From Blastococcus sp. CT_GayMR20 (GTDB taxonomy: Bacteria > Actinomycetota > Actinomycetes > Mycobacteriales > Geodermatophilaceae), in NCBI RefSeq assembly GCF_004570345.1, contig NZ_SPQM01000030.1:1-39581 (forward strand): 39,581 nucleotides of DNA, read 5' to 3'. Below, one piece after another: positions 24,006 through 36,367 of this stretch. The notes under the pieces were generated by a model. It saw only the letters and a program-made list of their open reading frames with translations. It made no database searches and was not told the DNA's origin. Within the stretch, counting starts at the first letter, position 1. Every line of letters starts with the position of its first letter. A program made the position numbers and the translations under genes.

Positions 24006-25847
<1,842 letters not shown>

Positions 25848-25863
25848 CTACGACGGGACGACG

Positions 25864-25897
25864 CAGGCCCGGTCCCCCGTGCGGGGAACCGGGCCTG
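25864..25897 (-). terminator. csp terminator (right-arm copy)
   Basis: Mirror of the 15-pair stem at 13685-13718. Confidence 0.8.
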
Positions 25898-25918
25898 TGC
25901 CGGTGCTGACTGCTGGGT

Positions 25919-26119
25919 TCAGGCCGCGGTGACCTGGTCCGCCTGGGGGCCCTTGGCGCCCTGGACGACCTCGAAGTTGACCCGCTGGCCCTCTTCGAGG
26001 TTCTTGTACCCGTCCATCTGGATGGCCGAGTAGTGGACGAAGACGTCCTGGCCGCCGTCGACGGCGATGAAGCCGAAGCCCTTCTCGGCGTTGAACCACT
26101 TCACGGTGCCCTGTGCCAC
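25919..26119 (-). CDS. cold-shock protein, CspA family (right-arm copy)
   Basis: Identical to 13463-13663. Confidence 0.95.
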   Translation of the reverse strand: MAQGTVKWFNAEKGFGFIAVDGGQDVFVHYSAIQMDGYKNLEEGQRVNFEVVQGAKGPQADQVTAA

Positions 26120-26273
26120 GTGTGCTCCCACGTTCGTGCGTACGGACGGTCCCTCTGGATCGGGGAACCGGGTCTAGCTCTTCCGCCCGCTCGAACACGA
26201 ACATGGAACTGGAACCGCGCGAGAACGTACATCAGGAAATGCCCGGTGGCGGTACTTCGACGCCGGACTGTTG
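26120..26273 (-). promoter_or_regulatory. csp upstream region (right-arm copy)
   Basis: Mirror of 13309-13462; no gene seen in it. Confidence 0.35.
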
Positions 26274-26306
26274 CCGGATCGGGCGACGGGTCGGCCGCCG
26301 ATCCGG
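26274..26306 (-). terminator. thrC-like gene terminator (right-arm copy)
   Basis: Mirror of the 9-pair stem at 13276-13308. Confidence 0.6.
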
Positions 26307-26316
26307 GTCCCTGGCG

Positions 26317-27636
26317 TCAGCCGATGAGGCCGGCCGCTCGCGCCGACTTCAGCGACGGCTCCACCCGGTGGGTGGGGCCGACGACCGGCTCGAGCGGGTC
26401 GAGCGTCTTCAGGCCCTCCCCGGTGTTGAGGACGACGGTCTCCTTCGACGGGTCGAGCCGGCCGTTCTCCACCAGCTGGCGGAGCACCGCGACCGTCACG
26501 CCGCCTGCCGTCTCGGCGAAGACGCCGGTGGTCCGCGCCAGGTCCCGGATCCCCTGCACGATCTCGTCGTCCCCGACGCGGCCGACCGAACCGCCGGTGC
26601 GGCGGATGGCGTCGAGGGCGTACGGGCCGTCGGCCGGGTTGCCGATGTTCAGCGACTTCGCGATGCCGAAGGGCTTCACCGGCTGGACGACGTCCCAGCC
26701 CTGCTCGAAGGCGGTGGCGATCGGGTCGCACCCCGCGGACTGGGCACCGAAGATCGTCCACTCGGTGGCCTCGACGATGCCGGCGGCGGTGAGCTCGCGG
26801 AACGCCTTGTCCACCTTGGTCAGCAGCGACCCGGACGCCATCGGGATGACGACCTGGGCCGGGATCCGCCAGCCGAGCTGCTCGGCGATCTCGTAGCCCA
26901 TCGTCTTGGAACCCTCGGCGTAGTACGGCCGGACGTTCTGGTTGACGAAGGCGGTGTCCTCGAACTCGTCGGTCTCGGCCAGCTCGCTGGTGAGGCGGTT
27001 GACGTCGTCGTAGGAGCCGTCGACGGCGACCAGGGTCTGGCCGTAGACCGCCGACTGCACGACCTTGCCCGGCTCCAGGTCGCTCGGGATGAACACGAAG
27101 GACGGGATGCCGACGCGGGCGGCGTGCGCGGCCACCGAGTTCGCGAGGTTGCCCGTCGAGGCGGCCGCGATCCTCGTGTAGCCCAGGCCCTTGGCCGCCG
27201 TGGCGGCCAGCGACACGACGCGGTCCTTGAAGGAGTGCGTGGGATTGGCCGAGTCGTCCTTCACCCAGAGCCCGCCGGTGATGCCGAGCTCGGCGGCCAG
27301 CCGGTCGGCGCGCACCAGCGGCGTCAGGCCGGGGTCGAGGCTGACCCGGTCGGCCGGGTCCTGCCCCACGGGCAGCAGCCCGGCGTAGCGCCAGATGTTG
27401 TGCGGGCCCGCCTCGATCTGCTCGCGGGTCACGGCCTTCATCAGCTCGGGGTCGTAGTCGACCTCGAGCGGGCCGAAGCACTCGGCACAGGCGTGCTCGG
27501 CGATCAGTCCGAACGTCGCCCCGCAGTTGCGGCACACCAGGCCGCGCGCGGGACAGGCAGGAACGGGGCCACCGGCGGATGGGTCCGCCTGGGCCGCTGC
27601 GCTCACCTCGGTGGTGCTGGGATCGGTCAGAGTCAT
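26317..27636 (-). CDS. thrC: threonine-synthase-like enzyme (right-arm copy)
   Basis: Identical to 11946-13265, with the same riboswitch upstream. Confidence 0.85.
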   Translation of the reverse strand: MTLTDPSTTEVSAAAQADPSAGGPVPACPARGLVCRNCGATFGLIAEHACAECFGPLEVDYDPELMKAVTREQIEAGPHNIWRYAGLLPVGQDPADRVSLDPGLTPLVRADRLAAELGITGGLWVKDDSANPTHSFKDRVVSLAATAAKGLGYTRIAAASTGNLANSVAAHAARVGIPSFVFIPSDLEPGKVVQSAVYGQTLVAVDGSYDDVNRLTSELAETDEFEDTAFVNQNVRPYYAEGSKTMGYEIAEQLGWRIPAQVVIPMASGSLLTKVDKAFRELTAAGIVEATEWTIFGAQSAGCDPIATAFEQGWDVVQPVKPFGIAKSLNIGNPADGPYALDAIRRTGGSVGRVGDDEIVQGIRDLARTTGVFAETAGGVTVAVLRQLVENGRLDPSKETVVLNTGEGLKTLDPLEPVVGPTHRVEPSLKSARAAGLIG

Positions 27637-27650
27637 GCGACGACTACCTC

Positions 27651-27780
27651 CTCATCTTCCCCGCACCGGGCCGTCGAGCCGCGCGGGACGGAATTGGCAC
27701 CTCCCGCCTGTCGCAGCTGTGCGACGGGCGGCGGTTGCCGGGGCTTCATCGGGCCGTGTCCCTCTGCCCCTCTGGATGAG
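27651..27780 (-). ncRNA. SAM-I riboswitch (right-arm copy)
   Basis: Mirror of 11802-11931 with the same P1/Shine-Dalgarno overlap. Confidence 0.92.
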
Positions 27781-27842
27781 TGGAACGCCGTGAACTCTAC
27801 CCAGTGCCGGTTCGACGCCTGCCGCTGGCCAGGATGTGAGAT

Positions 27843-28673
27843 GTGACCACCCGCATCGTCTACACCGACCTCGACGGCACGATGGTCGGCCCGCGGGGCT
27901 CTTTCTGGCACACCGCCCGTCGCGATCTGACCGCCGATCCCGCCGCCGCGCTGCTGGCCCTCCACGAGGCCGAGGTGCCGTTGGTGCTGGTCAGCGGCCG
28001 GACGCTCGAGCAGGTCGTCGAGGCGGCCCGCATCTTCGCCGCGGACGGCGCCATCGCGGAGCTGGGCGCCACGATCACCTGGGACGCCGGTCGGGGCACC
28101 CATCGGCTCACCGGCGCCCTGCCTGCCGAGTACGACGGCCGGGCGCCGATGGACGTGATGGCCGAACTGGGGATCGTCGAGCGGCTCATCGCCGAGCACC
28201 CGGGCCGGCTGGAGTGGCACGCGCCGTGGCACGCCACGCACACCACCGACGCCCTCCTCCGTGGGCGGGTGGACCCGCTCTCCGTCGACGCCTGGCTCGC
28301 CGAGCGGGGCGCCGGCTGGCTCACCCTCAAGGACAACGGCGCCATCCCGGCGACGTCCCGGATGACCCTGGACGACGACCCGCTGCCGCCGCGGGTCTAC
28401 CACCTGATGCCGCGCGGCATCTCCAAGGGCGCAGCCGTCGCCTGGGACCTCGAACGGCGGGGCCTCACCCCTGACGACGCCGTGGCGATCGGTGACAGCG
28501 TCAGCGACCTGGACATGGCGCCCGCGGTCGGCAGGCTGTTCATCACCGCGAACGGCGCGGCCGTGGACGGGATGGCCGGCCTGCTGGGGGCTGTCCCCAA
28601 TGCGTCGGTGACCGATGCCCCCATGGGCGAGGGCTGGGCGCAGGCCGTGCTCGCCAGCGTCCGGGAGGGATGA
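27843..28673 (+). CDS. HAD-superfamily phosphatase (right-arm copy)
   Basis: Identical to 10909-11739. Confidence 0.87.
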   Translation: MTTRIVYTDLDGTMVGPRGSFWHTARRDLTADPAAALLALHEAEVPLVLVSGRTLEQVVEAARIFAADGAIAELGATITWDAGRGTHRLTGALPAEYDGRAPMDVMAELGIVERLIAEHPGRLEWHAPWHATHTTDALLRGRVDPLSVDAWLAERGAGWLTLKDNGAIPATSRMTLDDDPLPPRVYHLMPRGISKGAAVAWDLERRGLTPDDAVAIGDSVSDLDMAPAVGRLFITANGAAVDGMAGLLGAVPNASVTDAPMGEGWAQAVLASVREG

Positions 28674-29122
28674 CCGGGATGCCACGCCGTGCGGACGACG
28701 TCGACGGCTTCGTGGCCGCCCTGGACCACCCGCTGACGGCTGGCATCGAGCGGCTGCGCGCCGCGATCCTGGAGGCGGACGACGGGATCAGCGAGCACGT
28801 GAAGTGGAACGCGCCCAGCTTCTGCTACGGCGGCGTCGACCGCGTGACCTTCCGTCTGCAACCCGGGAACCGACTGCAGCTGATCCTCGACCGGGGCGCG
28901 AAGGTGCGGGACGACGCCGCCGACTTCCGCTTCGAGGACCCGTCGGGCCTGCTGGAGTGGGTCACGGCCGATCGCGCCGTCATCAGGTTCCGGGACACCG
29001 GCCCCGTCCAGGGGCACCGCCCCGAGCTTGCAGGGGTGGGGAGGACGGGGTCCTTCCGTCAGCTGGTGACGTCGCGCCGGGCGAAGTGCCGGAAGGCGAG
29101 GAACGTGAAGATCGCCGAGTAG
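28670..29122 (+). CDS. DUF1801 family protein with repeat-derived tail (right-arm copy)
   Basis: Identical to 10460-10912; ATGA overlap with the HAD gene, alternative start ATG 28679. Confidence 0.75.
   Translation: MTGMPRRADDVDGFVAALDHPLTAGIERLRAAILEADDGISEHVKWNAPSFCYGGVDRVTFRLQPGNRLQLILDRGAKVRDDAADFRFEDPSGLLEWVTADRAVIRFRDTGPVQGHRPELAGVGRTGSFRQLVTSRRAKCRKARNVKIAE
29000..29061 (-). repeat. REP-like element copy B (right-arm copy)
   Basis: Mirror of 10521-10582. Confidence 0.65.
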
Positions 29123-29970
29123 ACCAGCGACTGGATCACCCCGCGGTAGAGGTCGGCGGAGTCGACCGGGGTCTGCAGCAGGTCGGTCCAGGCGAACTCC
29201 TCGGCGGTCGGGAACCAGTCGCGGATCGCGCCCAGCTGCTCGACCTGGTCGAGGATGGCGAAGACGAACATCGTGAAGACGGCGCCGCCCACGGCGGCCA
29301 GCGGTGCGTCGGTGATCGTGGAGAACCAGAAGGCCAGCGTGCCGACCACCAGCAGGTGGACGGCGAGGTAGCCGAGCATCCCGGCGAGCCGCAGCAGGCC
29401 CTCGCCCTGGCCGAGGGTCACCCCGACCGGCGTCTGGATGTCCTCGAAGCCGAATGCGATGCCACCGGCCACGACCGCCACCGTCGCCAGCGTGACCAGC
29501 GCCCCGACCGACAGCACCAGCGCCGCGTAGAACTTCTGGCGCAGCAGCCGCATGCGCGGGACCGGAGTCGCGAGCGTGTACCGCAGCGACCCCCACTGCG
29601 CCTCGCTGGCCACGGTGTCGCCGAAGCAGAGCGCGTAGACGACGACCAGGAAGAAGCCCGTGGTCGCGAAGAGCACGAACAGCGTGAAGTTCAGCCCGCT
29701 GGACGTGGCGACGTCGACCAGGTTGATCCGGTTGTTCTCGGCCGCCTCCTCGCTCGCCCCGAGCTGCAGGGCGCCGATGAGGATCAGCGGGAGGGCGACC
29801 ATCAGCGCGACGACGCCGATGGTGCGGCGGCGCTTGAACTGCCGGCGCAGCTCCACCGACAGCCGCAGCGTCCGCTCCGGCCGGTAGCCGCCCACGGCGC
29901 CGGTCGGCTGCACGTGCGCGGTGTCGCGGGGCGCGCTGAACGCCGACTTCGCGGCCGACTCCGTCGTCAT
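29059..29970 (-). CDS. ABC-2 permease (right-arm copy)
   Basis: Identical to 9612-10523. Confidence 0.9.
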   Translation of the reverse strand: MTTESAAKSAFSAPRDTAHVQPTGAVGGYRPERTLRLSVELRRQFKRRRTIGVVALMVALPLILIGALQLGASEEAAENNRINLVDVATSSGLNFTLFVLFATTGFFLVVVYALCFGDTVASEAQWGSLRYTLATPVPRMRLLRQKFYAALVLSVGALVTLATVAVVAGGIAFGFEDIQTPVGVTLGQGEGLLRLAGMLGYLAVHLLVVGTLAFWFSTITDAPLAAVGGAVFTMFVFAILDQVEQLGAIRDWFPTAEEFAWTDLLQTPVDSADLYRGVIQSLVYSAIFTFLAFRHFARRDVTS

Positions 29971-32885
29971 GATTCCCCCACCAGGGCCAGGAAGGCGTCT
30001 TCGAGCCGTCGTCGCGGCGTGAACTGGTCGACCTCGATGCCGGCTCCCACGAGCGCCTGCAGGGCCGCCGCCCGGCCGTAGCCGTCCAGGTCGGCCACGA
30101 GCCCCTCGTCGGTGCGCTCGGCGGTGACGCCGGGCAACCCCTCCAGGACGGCGATGGCGCGGTCCATGTCGTTGTCGTCGACCAGCCCGATCGACACCGC
30201 ACCTCCGGTGCCGACGATCTCCTCCACCGTGCCCTGTGCGATCTTCTGCCCCTTGGCCATGACGACCACGTGGCTGCAGGTCTGCTCGATCTCGCTGAGC
30301 AGGTGGCTGGAGACGATGACCGTGCGACCTGTCGCCGCGTAGGAGCGCAGCACCTCGCGCATCGCGTGGATCTGCGGCGGGTCCAGCCCGTTGGTCGGTT
30401 CGTCGAGCACCAGCAGGTCGGGCAGCCCGAGCATGGCCTGCGCGATCGCGACCCGCTGGCGCATGCCCTGGCTGTAGCGGCGCACCGGCCGGTCGATCGC
30501 GGAGCCGAGGCCGGCCACCGCGATGGCCTCCTCCATGTGCGCGTCCGCAGCCGGGCGTCCGGTGGCCGCCCAGTACAGCGTGAGGTTGTCGCGCCCCGAG
30601 AGGTGCGGCTGCAGGCCCGTGCCCTCGACGAAGGAGCCGAGGCGGGACAGGACCGGCGCCCCGGGGCCGGCCGCGTGTCCGAAGACGCTGATCCGTCCCT
30701 CGGTCGGCCGGATGAGGCCCATGAGCATCCGCAGCGAGGTGGTCTTGCCGGCACCGTTCGGACCGAGCAGCCCGAGCACCTGGCCGCGCCGTACCTCGAA
30801 GGACAGGTCCCGGACGGCGACGAAGCCGTCCTTGTACGCCTTGCTGACGCCCTCGAAGCGCAGCGGCACGTCCTCGCCGTCCGGCTCCACCGCGGAGACC
30901 CGCCGGCGCCGGCGACGTCCCCAGAGGACCGCCACGAGCCACCCGAGCAGCCCGAGGCCCACCAGCACCCCGAGCAGCACCCACCACTGGGAGGTGCCCG
31001 CCTCGGTCTGGGTGCGGCCCCCGACCTGCGGCACCGCGAGGTCCGCCGCCCCCGCGGCGAGACCGCCGCCGGTGAGCCCGACCGAGTAGACCGCCGACTC
31101 GGCGGGCAGCGCGAAGGCCTGGTCGGTCGAGGAGACCACCAGCCGCATGGTGTGGCCGGCCTCGAAGCGGTGCACGATCCCGGGCAGCGTGATCTCGACC
31201 GGCGTCGGGTCGGTCGGATCGGTCGACAGCCCGGTCAGTGCCAGTGGCGCGACCAGCCCGCCGGGCAGCGTCGTCCCGCCACCGGGCCCGACGTCGTAGA
31301 GCTTGGCGAACAGCGTGGCCGACCCCGCGGGGGCAGCCACCGCGATCTCGACCGTGGGTGCGCCGACCACCTCGACCGCGTCGTCCAGGGGTTCGCTCTC
31401 GAAGGCGGCGAACTGGCCGGGGATCTCCAGCGTCGTCCCGCCCAGTGCGGCGGTCAGCGCGCCGAGCCCGGGCACCGTGGTGAGCGCGGCCGGCGTGCCG
31501 CCGGCCGGGGTCACGACGGGCTGGATCGGGCCCGAGAGCGCGACCACGCCGCGCTCGGCGGGCTCCTCGCCCGCCAGACCCGGGTAGTTGCCGGTGACGA
31601 CCGTCTGGTTGCCGCCCTGCACGCCGACCCCGCCGGTCGCTGCGATCCCGGTGGGCGCCGGGAACTGGAAGCCGGTGCCCGGGTCCTCGCCCTGGCCGCG
31701 GAGGTGGAAGTCGAACCAGCCCGCGACCTGCTCCCGCAGGTCCCCGGTGACCCGGTCCGAGGCCGGGGAGTCGTGGCCACCGTTGAACCAGACGACCTTC
31801 ACGGGGGTGCCGTCGGCGGCGATGCCCCGGGCGTTGGCGTCGGCCTGGCCGAGGCCGAACAGCGAGTCCTGCGTGCCCTGGACGAGCAGGGTCGGCGCCT
31901 CGATCCGGTCGAGGACGCCGGCCGGGCTGCTGCGGTCGAGGACGCCGGCGATCTCCGGTGTGAGCGTGCCCGTCGCCGCGGCGGTCTGGTAGGCCGCGCA
32001 GATGTCGGCGCGGAACCGGCCGCAGGTCAGTGCCTGCTCCACCACCGCCGGGTCGAGGGATCCCGGGTCGAGGCCCTCGAGGCTGGCGCCGTTCGACGGG
32101 GCGTCGTCCCCGTTCCCGGTGCCCCCGAGGGCGTCGAGGAGGCCGCCGGTCGGCACGGAGCCGACGCCGAAGAACAGCCCCGACCACAGCCGCTTGTAGA
32201 CCCCGGTCGCCGCGGCCTGAGGCGTCGCGGCGACGGTCTCGGCGCCGTCGGTGTCACCGGTCTGGGAGGGGAAGAGGGCCGCGGTCAGCGAGTTCCAGGT
32301 GATCTGCGGCGCGATGGCGTCGACCCGGTCGTCGTAGGCCGCACCCAGCAGCGCCAGCGCGCCGCCGTAGGAGCCGCCGGCCACCCCGACCCGCGGGTCC
32401 CCGTCGTCGTCGAGCTCGACCTCGTCGCGGTCGGCCAGCAGGTCGATCAGCGTGGAGAGGTCGGCGATCTCGTAGCGCGGGTCGTTCAGCCCGATCTGCC
32501 CGGTGCTCTCGCCGAAGCCGCGGGCGGAGTAGGTGAGGACGACGTAGCCGCGCCCGGCCAGGTCGCGGGCGTCGTCGGCCACCGAGTCCTTGCTGCCGCC
32601 GAAGCCGTGTGCGAGGACCACCGCGGGGGCCGGGTCCTCGCCGCCCGGGAGGTACAGGGTCGTGTCCAGCTCGACGGCGTCGGCGCCGGAGCCCGACTCG
32701 ACCCGGGCCTCCTCGGTGGCGACGTCCTCGGCGGCCGCCGCCGAGGGGGCGACCGCGAGCAGGCCGCACGAGAGCAGCAGCGGGAGCAGGGCAGCGAGCG
32801 TCCGGCGAGCGCCGGGGCGCGGGCGGGGACGCACGTGCCCGCGGGAGGGACGCACGAAGCGGCCAACGGACGGCGGCCGGGACAT
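29967..32885 (-). CDS. serine hydrolase-ABC ATPase fusion (right-arm copy)
   Basis: Identical 972-residue protein to 6697-9615, with the same uninterrupted fusion frame. Confidence 0.88.
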   Translation of the reverse strand: MSRPPSVGRFVRPSRGHVRPRPRPGARRTLAALLPLLLSCGLLAVAPSAAAAEDVATEEARVESGSGADAVELDTTLYLPGGEDPAPAVVLAHGFGGSKDSVADDARDLAGRGYVVLTYSARGFGESTGQIGLNDPRYEIADLSTLIDLLADRDEVELDDDGDPRVGVAGGSYGGALALLGAAYDDRVDAIAPQITWNSLTAALFPSQTGDTDGAETVAATPQAAATGVYKRLWSGLFFGVGSVPTGGLLDALGGTGNGDDAPSNGASLEGLDPGSLDPAVVEQALTCGRFRADICAAYQTAAATGTLTPEIAGVLDRSSPAGVLDRIEAPTLLVQGTQDSLFGLGQADANARGIAADGTPVKVVWFNGGHDSPASDRVTGDLREQVAGWFDFHLRGQGEDPGTGFQFPAPTGIAATGGVGVQGGNQTVVTGNYPGLAGEEPAERGVVALSGPIQPVVTPAGGTPAALTTVPGLGALTAALGGTTLEIPGQFAAFESEPLDDAVEVVGAPTVEIAVAAPAGSATLFAKLYDVGPGGGTTLPGGLVAPLALTGLSTDPTDPTPVEITLPGIVHRFEAGHTMRLVVSSTDQAFALPAESAVYSVGLTGGGLAAGAADLAVPQVGGRTQTEAGTSQWWVLLGVLVGLGLLGWLVAVLWGRRRRRRVSAVEPDGEDVPLRFEGVSKAYKDGFVAVRDLSFEVRRGQVLGLLGPNGAGKTTSLRMLMGLIRPTEGRISVFGHAAGPGAPVLSRLGSFVEGTGLQPHLSGRDNLTLYWAATGRPAADAHMEEAIAVAGLGSAIDRPVRRYSQGMRQRVAIAQAMLGLPDLLVLDEPTNGLDPPQIHAMREVLRSYAATGRTVIVSSHLLSEIEQTCSHVVVMAKGQKIAQGTVEEIVGTGGAVSIGLVDDNDMDRAIAVLEGLPGVTAERTDEGLVADLDGYGRAAALQALVGAGIEVDQFTPRRRLEDAFLALVGES

Positions 32886-32922
32886 GTTCCGCTGCCGAGG
32901 AGTCAGCCTCCCCGGCGGAGGA

Positions 32923-34371
32923 TCAGGGCTGCCAGTCGCCGGCGGCGACGACGACGAGACCCGGCGCCACGACCTCGGCCGGGAGCTCGAAGAAGCGGGG
33001 GGTCGGGCCCTGCAGCTGCGGGAACTGCTCGATCAGCTGCAGCGCGGCCTGCCGCTGGTTCTCGTCGCCCTCGGTGAAGAACACGGTGGAGGCGGCGACG
33101 TCACCGGCGGTGTACGCGCCGACGCCCGGCGACTCCCAGCCGGCGCCGACGATGGTCTCCGAGATCTTGGCGGCCAGGCCGTTGACCTCGGTGGAGTTGA
33201 GGACCGTGACCGGGACCCGGACGGGTGCTGCGGCGACGGGCGGCTCGATCTCGACGGGCGTGGTCGGCAGGTCGGGAAGTGCGTCGGTGGTGGGAACGGT
33301 CGGCGGGGCGGCGTCGGAGCTCAGCGGGCTGTTCGACGCCGCGTCGGTGGTCTGCGGCGAGACGACCGTGTACACGCCGAGCACACCCAGGGCGACGATG
33401 GTCATGGCCACCAGACCCTTGATGACGCGGTGGGACCGTCGTCCGCCCTCTTCCTCCTCGAGCACCGCGACGGCGGAGCCCCGCTGCTTCTGCGCCTTGC
33501 GGCGGGCGGCGTCGGCGGCCTGGCGCTCGGCACGGACGGCGGCACGGCCGCCCACGGCCGGGCCGGTCGCGGGGCCGCGGACGGCGGTCATCTCGACGTC
33601 GGACTCGTCGTCGTAACCGTCGGCCGGGACGACGGCGTTGCCGCGGCGGCGGGAGACGGGGCGCTCGGGGATCGCGGTCGTGCCGGGCGCGACGTCGAAG
33701 GCGTCAGGACCCATCGGCGCCTCGTCCAGCGCGGGGATCTCGCCGGAACGCGAGGGCTTGGTCCAGTCGCCGTAGGCGGGCGCCGAGGAGCCGGCCGCCG
33801 TCGTCTGGCGCGGGAGGCGGGGGGACGAGCCGGACGAGCGCAGGCCGGACCCACCGGTGGAGACGAAGGCGGACTCCGACTCGTGCCAGGCGCTGCGGGG
33901 GCGCTCCGGGACGGAGGCGCCCGAACGGGGGCGCTTGCGGCGCTCGACCGGGGGCGCGGCGGGAGCAGAGGCCATCTGGGCGGCGATCGGCGAGGGCCTG
34001 ACGTCGTCCACGGCCATGGCGAGGGGCTCCGGCGACGGGACGGCCTGGAAGGGAGCCGCCGTGGTCAGGGGGCCGACGGGGGAGGCCGCCGGCGCAGCGG
34101 AGGGGCGCGCGGCGGAGCGTGCGGGAGCCGGGACGGGGGGCAGCGGAAGTCGCGAGCGGGACAGCTGCCGGGCGTCGGCCGGGACGGGACGGGCGGGACG
34201 ACGTGCGACGTCGTCGGACCGGTCACGGCCGCGGGAGGTCGGGTGGTCGTTCAGGTCCGCGGCCGGCCCTCGCCAAAGGGCGTCAGGGACGTCCGTCCGG
34301 CGGCGTCCGGCAGCCACCGGGGGGCGCCCCCAGTCCCGACCGTCACTGTCTGAATCGCCGTGCCTGCCCAC
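32923..34371 (-). CDS. LytR C-terminal domain membrane protein (right-arm copy)
   Basis: Identical to 5211-6659. Confidence 0.85.
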   Translation of the reverse strand: MGRHGDSDSDGRDWGRPPVAAGRRRTDVPDALWRGPAADLNDHPTSRGRDRSDDVARRPARPVPADARQLSRSRLPLPPVPAPARSAARPSAAPAASPVGPLTTAAPFQAVPSPEPLAMAVDDVRPSPIAAQMASAPAAPPVERRKRPRSGASVPERPRSAWHESESAFVSTGGSGLRSSGSSPRLPRQTTAAGSSAPAYGDWTKPSRSGEIPALDEAPMGPDAFDVAPGTTAIPERPVSRRRGNAVVPADGYDDESDVEMTAVRGPATGPAVGGRAAVRAERQAADAARRKAQKQRGSAVAVLEEEEGGRRSHRVIKGLVAMTIVALGVLGVYTVVSPQTTDAASNSPLSSDAAPPTVPTTDALPDLPTTPVEIEPPVAAAPVRVPVTVLNSTEVNGLAAKISETIVGAGWESPGVGAYTAGDVAASTVFFTEGDENQRQAALQLIEQFPQLQGPTPRFFELPAEVVAPGLVVVAAGDWQP

Positions 34372-34379
34372 GGTGAGTA

Positions 34380-34409
34380 AATCTAACCGGTGTAACTCTC
34401 ATTGGACAG
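34380..34409 (-). promoter_or_regulatory. candidate leaderless promoter (right-arm copy)
   Basis: Mirror of 5173-5202. Confidence 0.4.
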
Positions 34410-34722
34410 GACCCTGGGACGAACGTGTTCGTTGCCGCGCGAGTCGCAGCCGTCGGAGGCGCCGGACGAGCAGCGGATCGAGGGCCAGCGCGTCCGGCCG
34501 GTCGACCAGCGCGTTGAGCACCTGGTAGTACCGCGTCGGGGTCACCCCGAAGCGGTCGCGGATCGCCGTCTCCTTGGCGCCGGCCTGCCGCCACCAGTGC
34601 CGCTCGAACGTCAGCATGTCGTGCTCCCGGCGGGACAGCCCCGGGGCCGGGACCTGCATGGAGACCTCCCCGGACCCCTCGACCCGGGGCGGGGAGACCA
34701 CGGGGGGTAGGTCGTCGGTCAT
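34399..34722 (-). CDS. DUF3263 domain protein (right-arm copy)
   Basis: Identical to 4860-5183. Confidence 0.87.
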   Translation of the reverse strand: MTDDLPPVVSPPRVEGSGEVSMQVPAPGLSRREHDMLTFERHWWRQAGAKETAIRDRFGVTPTRYYQVLNALVDRPDALALDPLLVRRLRRLRLARQRTRSSQGPVQ

Positions 34723-34849
34723 GCGTCGTCGTTCTCCTGCCGTGCCTGGCTCCCGCGGTGCCCGCCGGAGCTCAGGGCCGACCGTAGCCGGGGGTACCGA
34801 CGTTTCCGGCCGCCGGCACGAGCGCCCGGGGACAGCCGTCCGGCGTCCC

Positions 34850-35767
34850 TCAGAGACCGGCCGGAACCGTCTCGGCCGAGGGAGGGCGACTCGTCGCCCG
34901 GGCGTGTCGCAGCATGTCGGCCGTGAACACCGCCAGGGCGACCCAGACGATGGCGAAACCGGCCAGCCGTACGGGCGGCATGGGCTCCTCGTAGACGAAG
35001 ACGCCGATCGCCAACTGCATCAGGGGCGTGAGGTACTGCAGGAGTCCGACCGTCGACAGCGGGATCCGCCGGGCGGCGGCCGCGAACAGCAGCAGCGGGA
35101 TCGCCGTCGCGACGCCGGACCCGACCAGGAGCGCGGCGTGACCGGCACCCGCGTGGCCGAACGTCCCCCCGCCGTCGCCGTGCAACACGGCGAGCACGAC
35201 GATCGCCGGCGCCGCCACCAGGAGCGTCTCGACGAACAGGCCCGGTGCCGCCTCGACGCGGACGATCTTCTTCATCAGCCCGTAGAGGGCGAAGGTCAGG
35301 GCCAGCGTCAGGGCGATCCAGGGCGGCCGGCCGTAGTCGACGGTCAGGACGGCGACGGCCACCGCGGCGATGCCCACCGCTCCCCACTGGAGGGGCCGTA
35401 GGCGCTCGCTGAACACGAGGACGCCGAGCACGACGCTGACCAGCGGGTTGATGAAGTAACCGAGCGAGGTCTCGACCACGTGCCCGGAGTTCACCCCGTA
35501 GACGAAGACGAGCCAGTTGGCCGCGATGAGCACCGCCGCCCCGGTGAGCACCAGCAGCCGCCTCCGGTCGGTCACCAGCGCCCGCACGTGCGACCACCGT
35601 CGGACCGCCGTCAGGAGCAGCCCGATGAACAGCAGCGACCAGAGCACCCGGTGGGCGACGATCTCCAACCCGCCGGCGGGCTTGAGGAGCGGGAAGTAGA
35701 GCGGGAACAGGCCCCACAGCGAGTACGCCGCCAGCCCGGAGAGCACTCCCAGGCGACGCTCGTCCAC
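34850..35767 (-). CDS. rarD: RarD-type permease (right-arm copy)
   Basis: Identical to 3815-4732. Confidence 0.88.
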   Translation of the reverse strand: MDERRLGVLSGLAAYSLWGLFPLYFPLLKPAGGLEIVAHRVLWSLLFIGLLLTAVRRWSHVRALVTDRRRLLVLTGAAVLIAANWLVFVYGVNSGHVVETSLGYFINPLVSVVLGVLVFSERLRPLQWGAVGIAAVAVAVLTVDYGRPPWIALTLALTFALYGLMKKIVRVEAAPGLFVETLLVAAPAIVVLAVLHGDGGGTFGHAGAGHAALLVGSGVATAIPLLLFAAAARRIPLSTVGLLQYLTPLMQLAIGVFVYEEPMPPVRLAGFAIVWVALAVFTADMLRHARATSRPPSAETVPAGL

Positions 35768-35848
35768 GGCCGCACCGTACGCCCGGGGCGGCCCGCTCCG
35801 GGCACTGGATCCTGAGCCGGGCTCACGACCGCGGCCGCGCCGGGTCGG

Positions 35849-36280
35849 CTATGTCGTCTGGATGTACTCGACCATGTGCTTGCGCTCCTCCTCGAGCTCG
35901 TCGAGGCGGGCCTTCACGACGTCGCCGATCGACACGATGCCGACGAGGACTCCCCCGTCGACGACCGGCACGTGGCGGACACGGTGGTCGGTCATCGTCT
36001 GCGCGAGCTCGTGCACGCTGGCGTTCGGCGAGCAGGTGTGGACCTGTGCCGTCATCACGCTGGCCACCGGCTCGGCCAGCAGCCCCGCCCCGTGGTCGTG
36101 CAGACCGCGCGCGACGTCCCGCTCGGAGATGATGCCGTCGATCCGCTGCCCGTCGGCGGAGACGACGATCGCCCCGATCCCCTTCTCGGCGAGGATGGCG
36201 AGCGCACTGCGCACGGACTCCCCGCCGTCGATCGTGGCGACCTCGCGGCCCTTGTGGCGGAGCACCTGGCTGATCTGCAC
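35849..36280 (-). CDS. CBS-domain pair protein (right-arm copy)
   Basis: Identical to 3302-3733. Confidence 0.88.
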   Translation of the reverse strand: MQISQVLRHKGREVATIDGGESVRSALAILAEKGIGAIVVSADGQRIDGIISERDVARGLHDHGAGLLAEPVASVMTAQVHTCSPNASVHELAQTMTDHRVRHVPVVDGGVLVGIVSIGDVVKARLDELEEERKHMVEYIQTT

Positions 36281-36367
36281 ACGAACCTCCTGCGCGAACG
36301 GTGCCGGGAGTCTGCACCCGCCCGGGCGCGACGGCAACGGTGCACTCTTCCGGCTTACCGTCGGGGG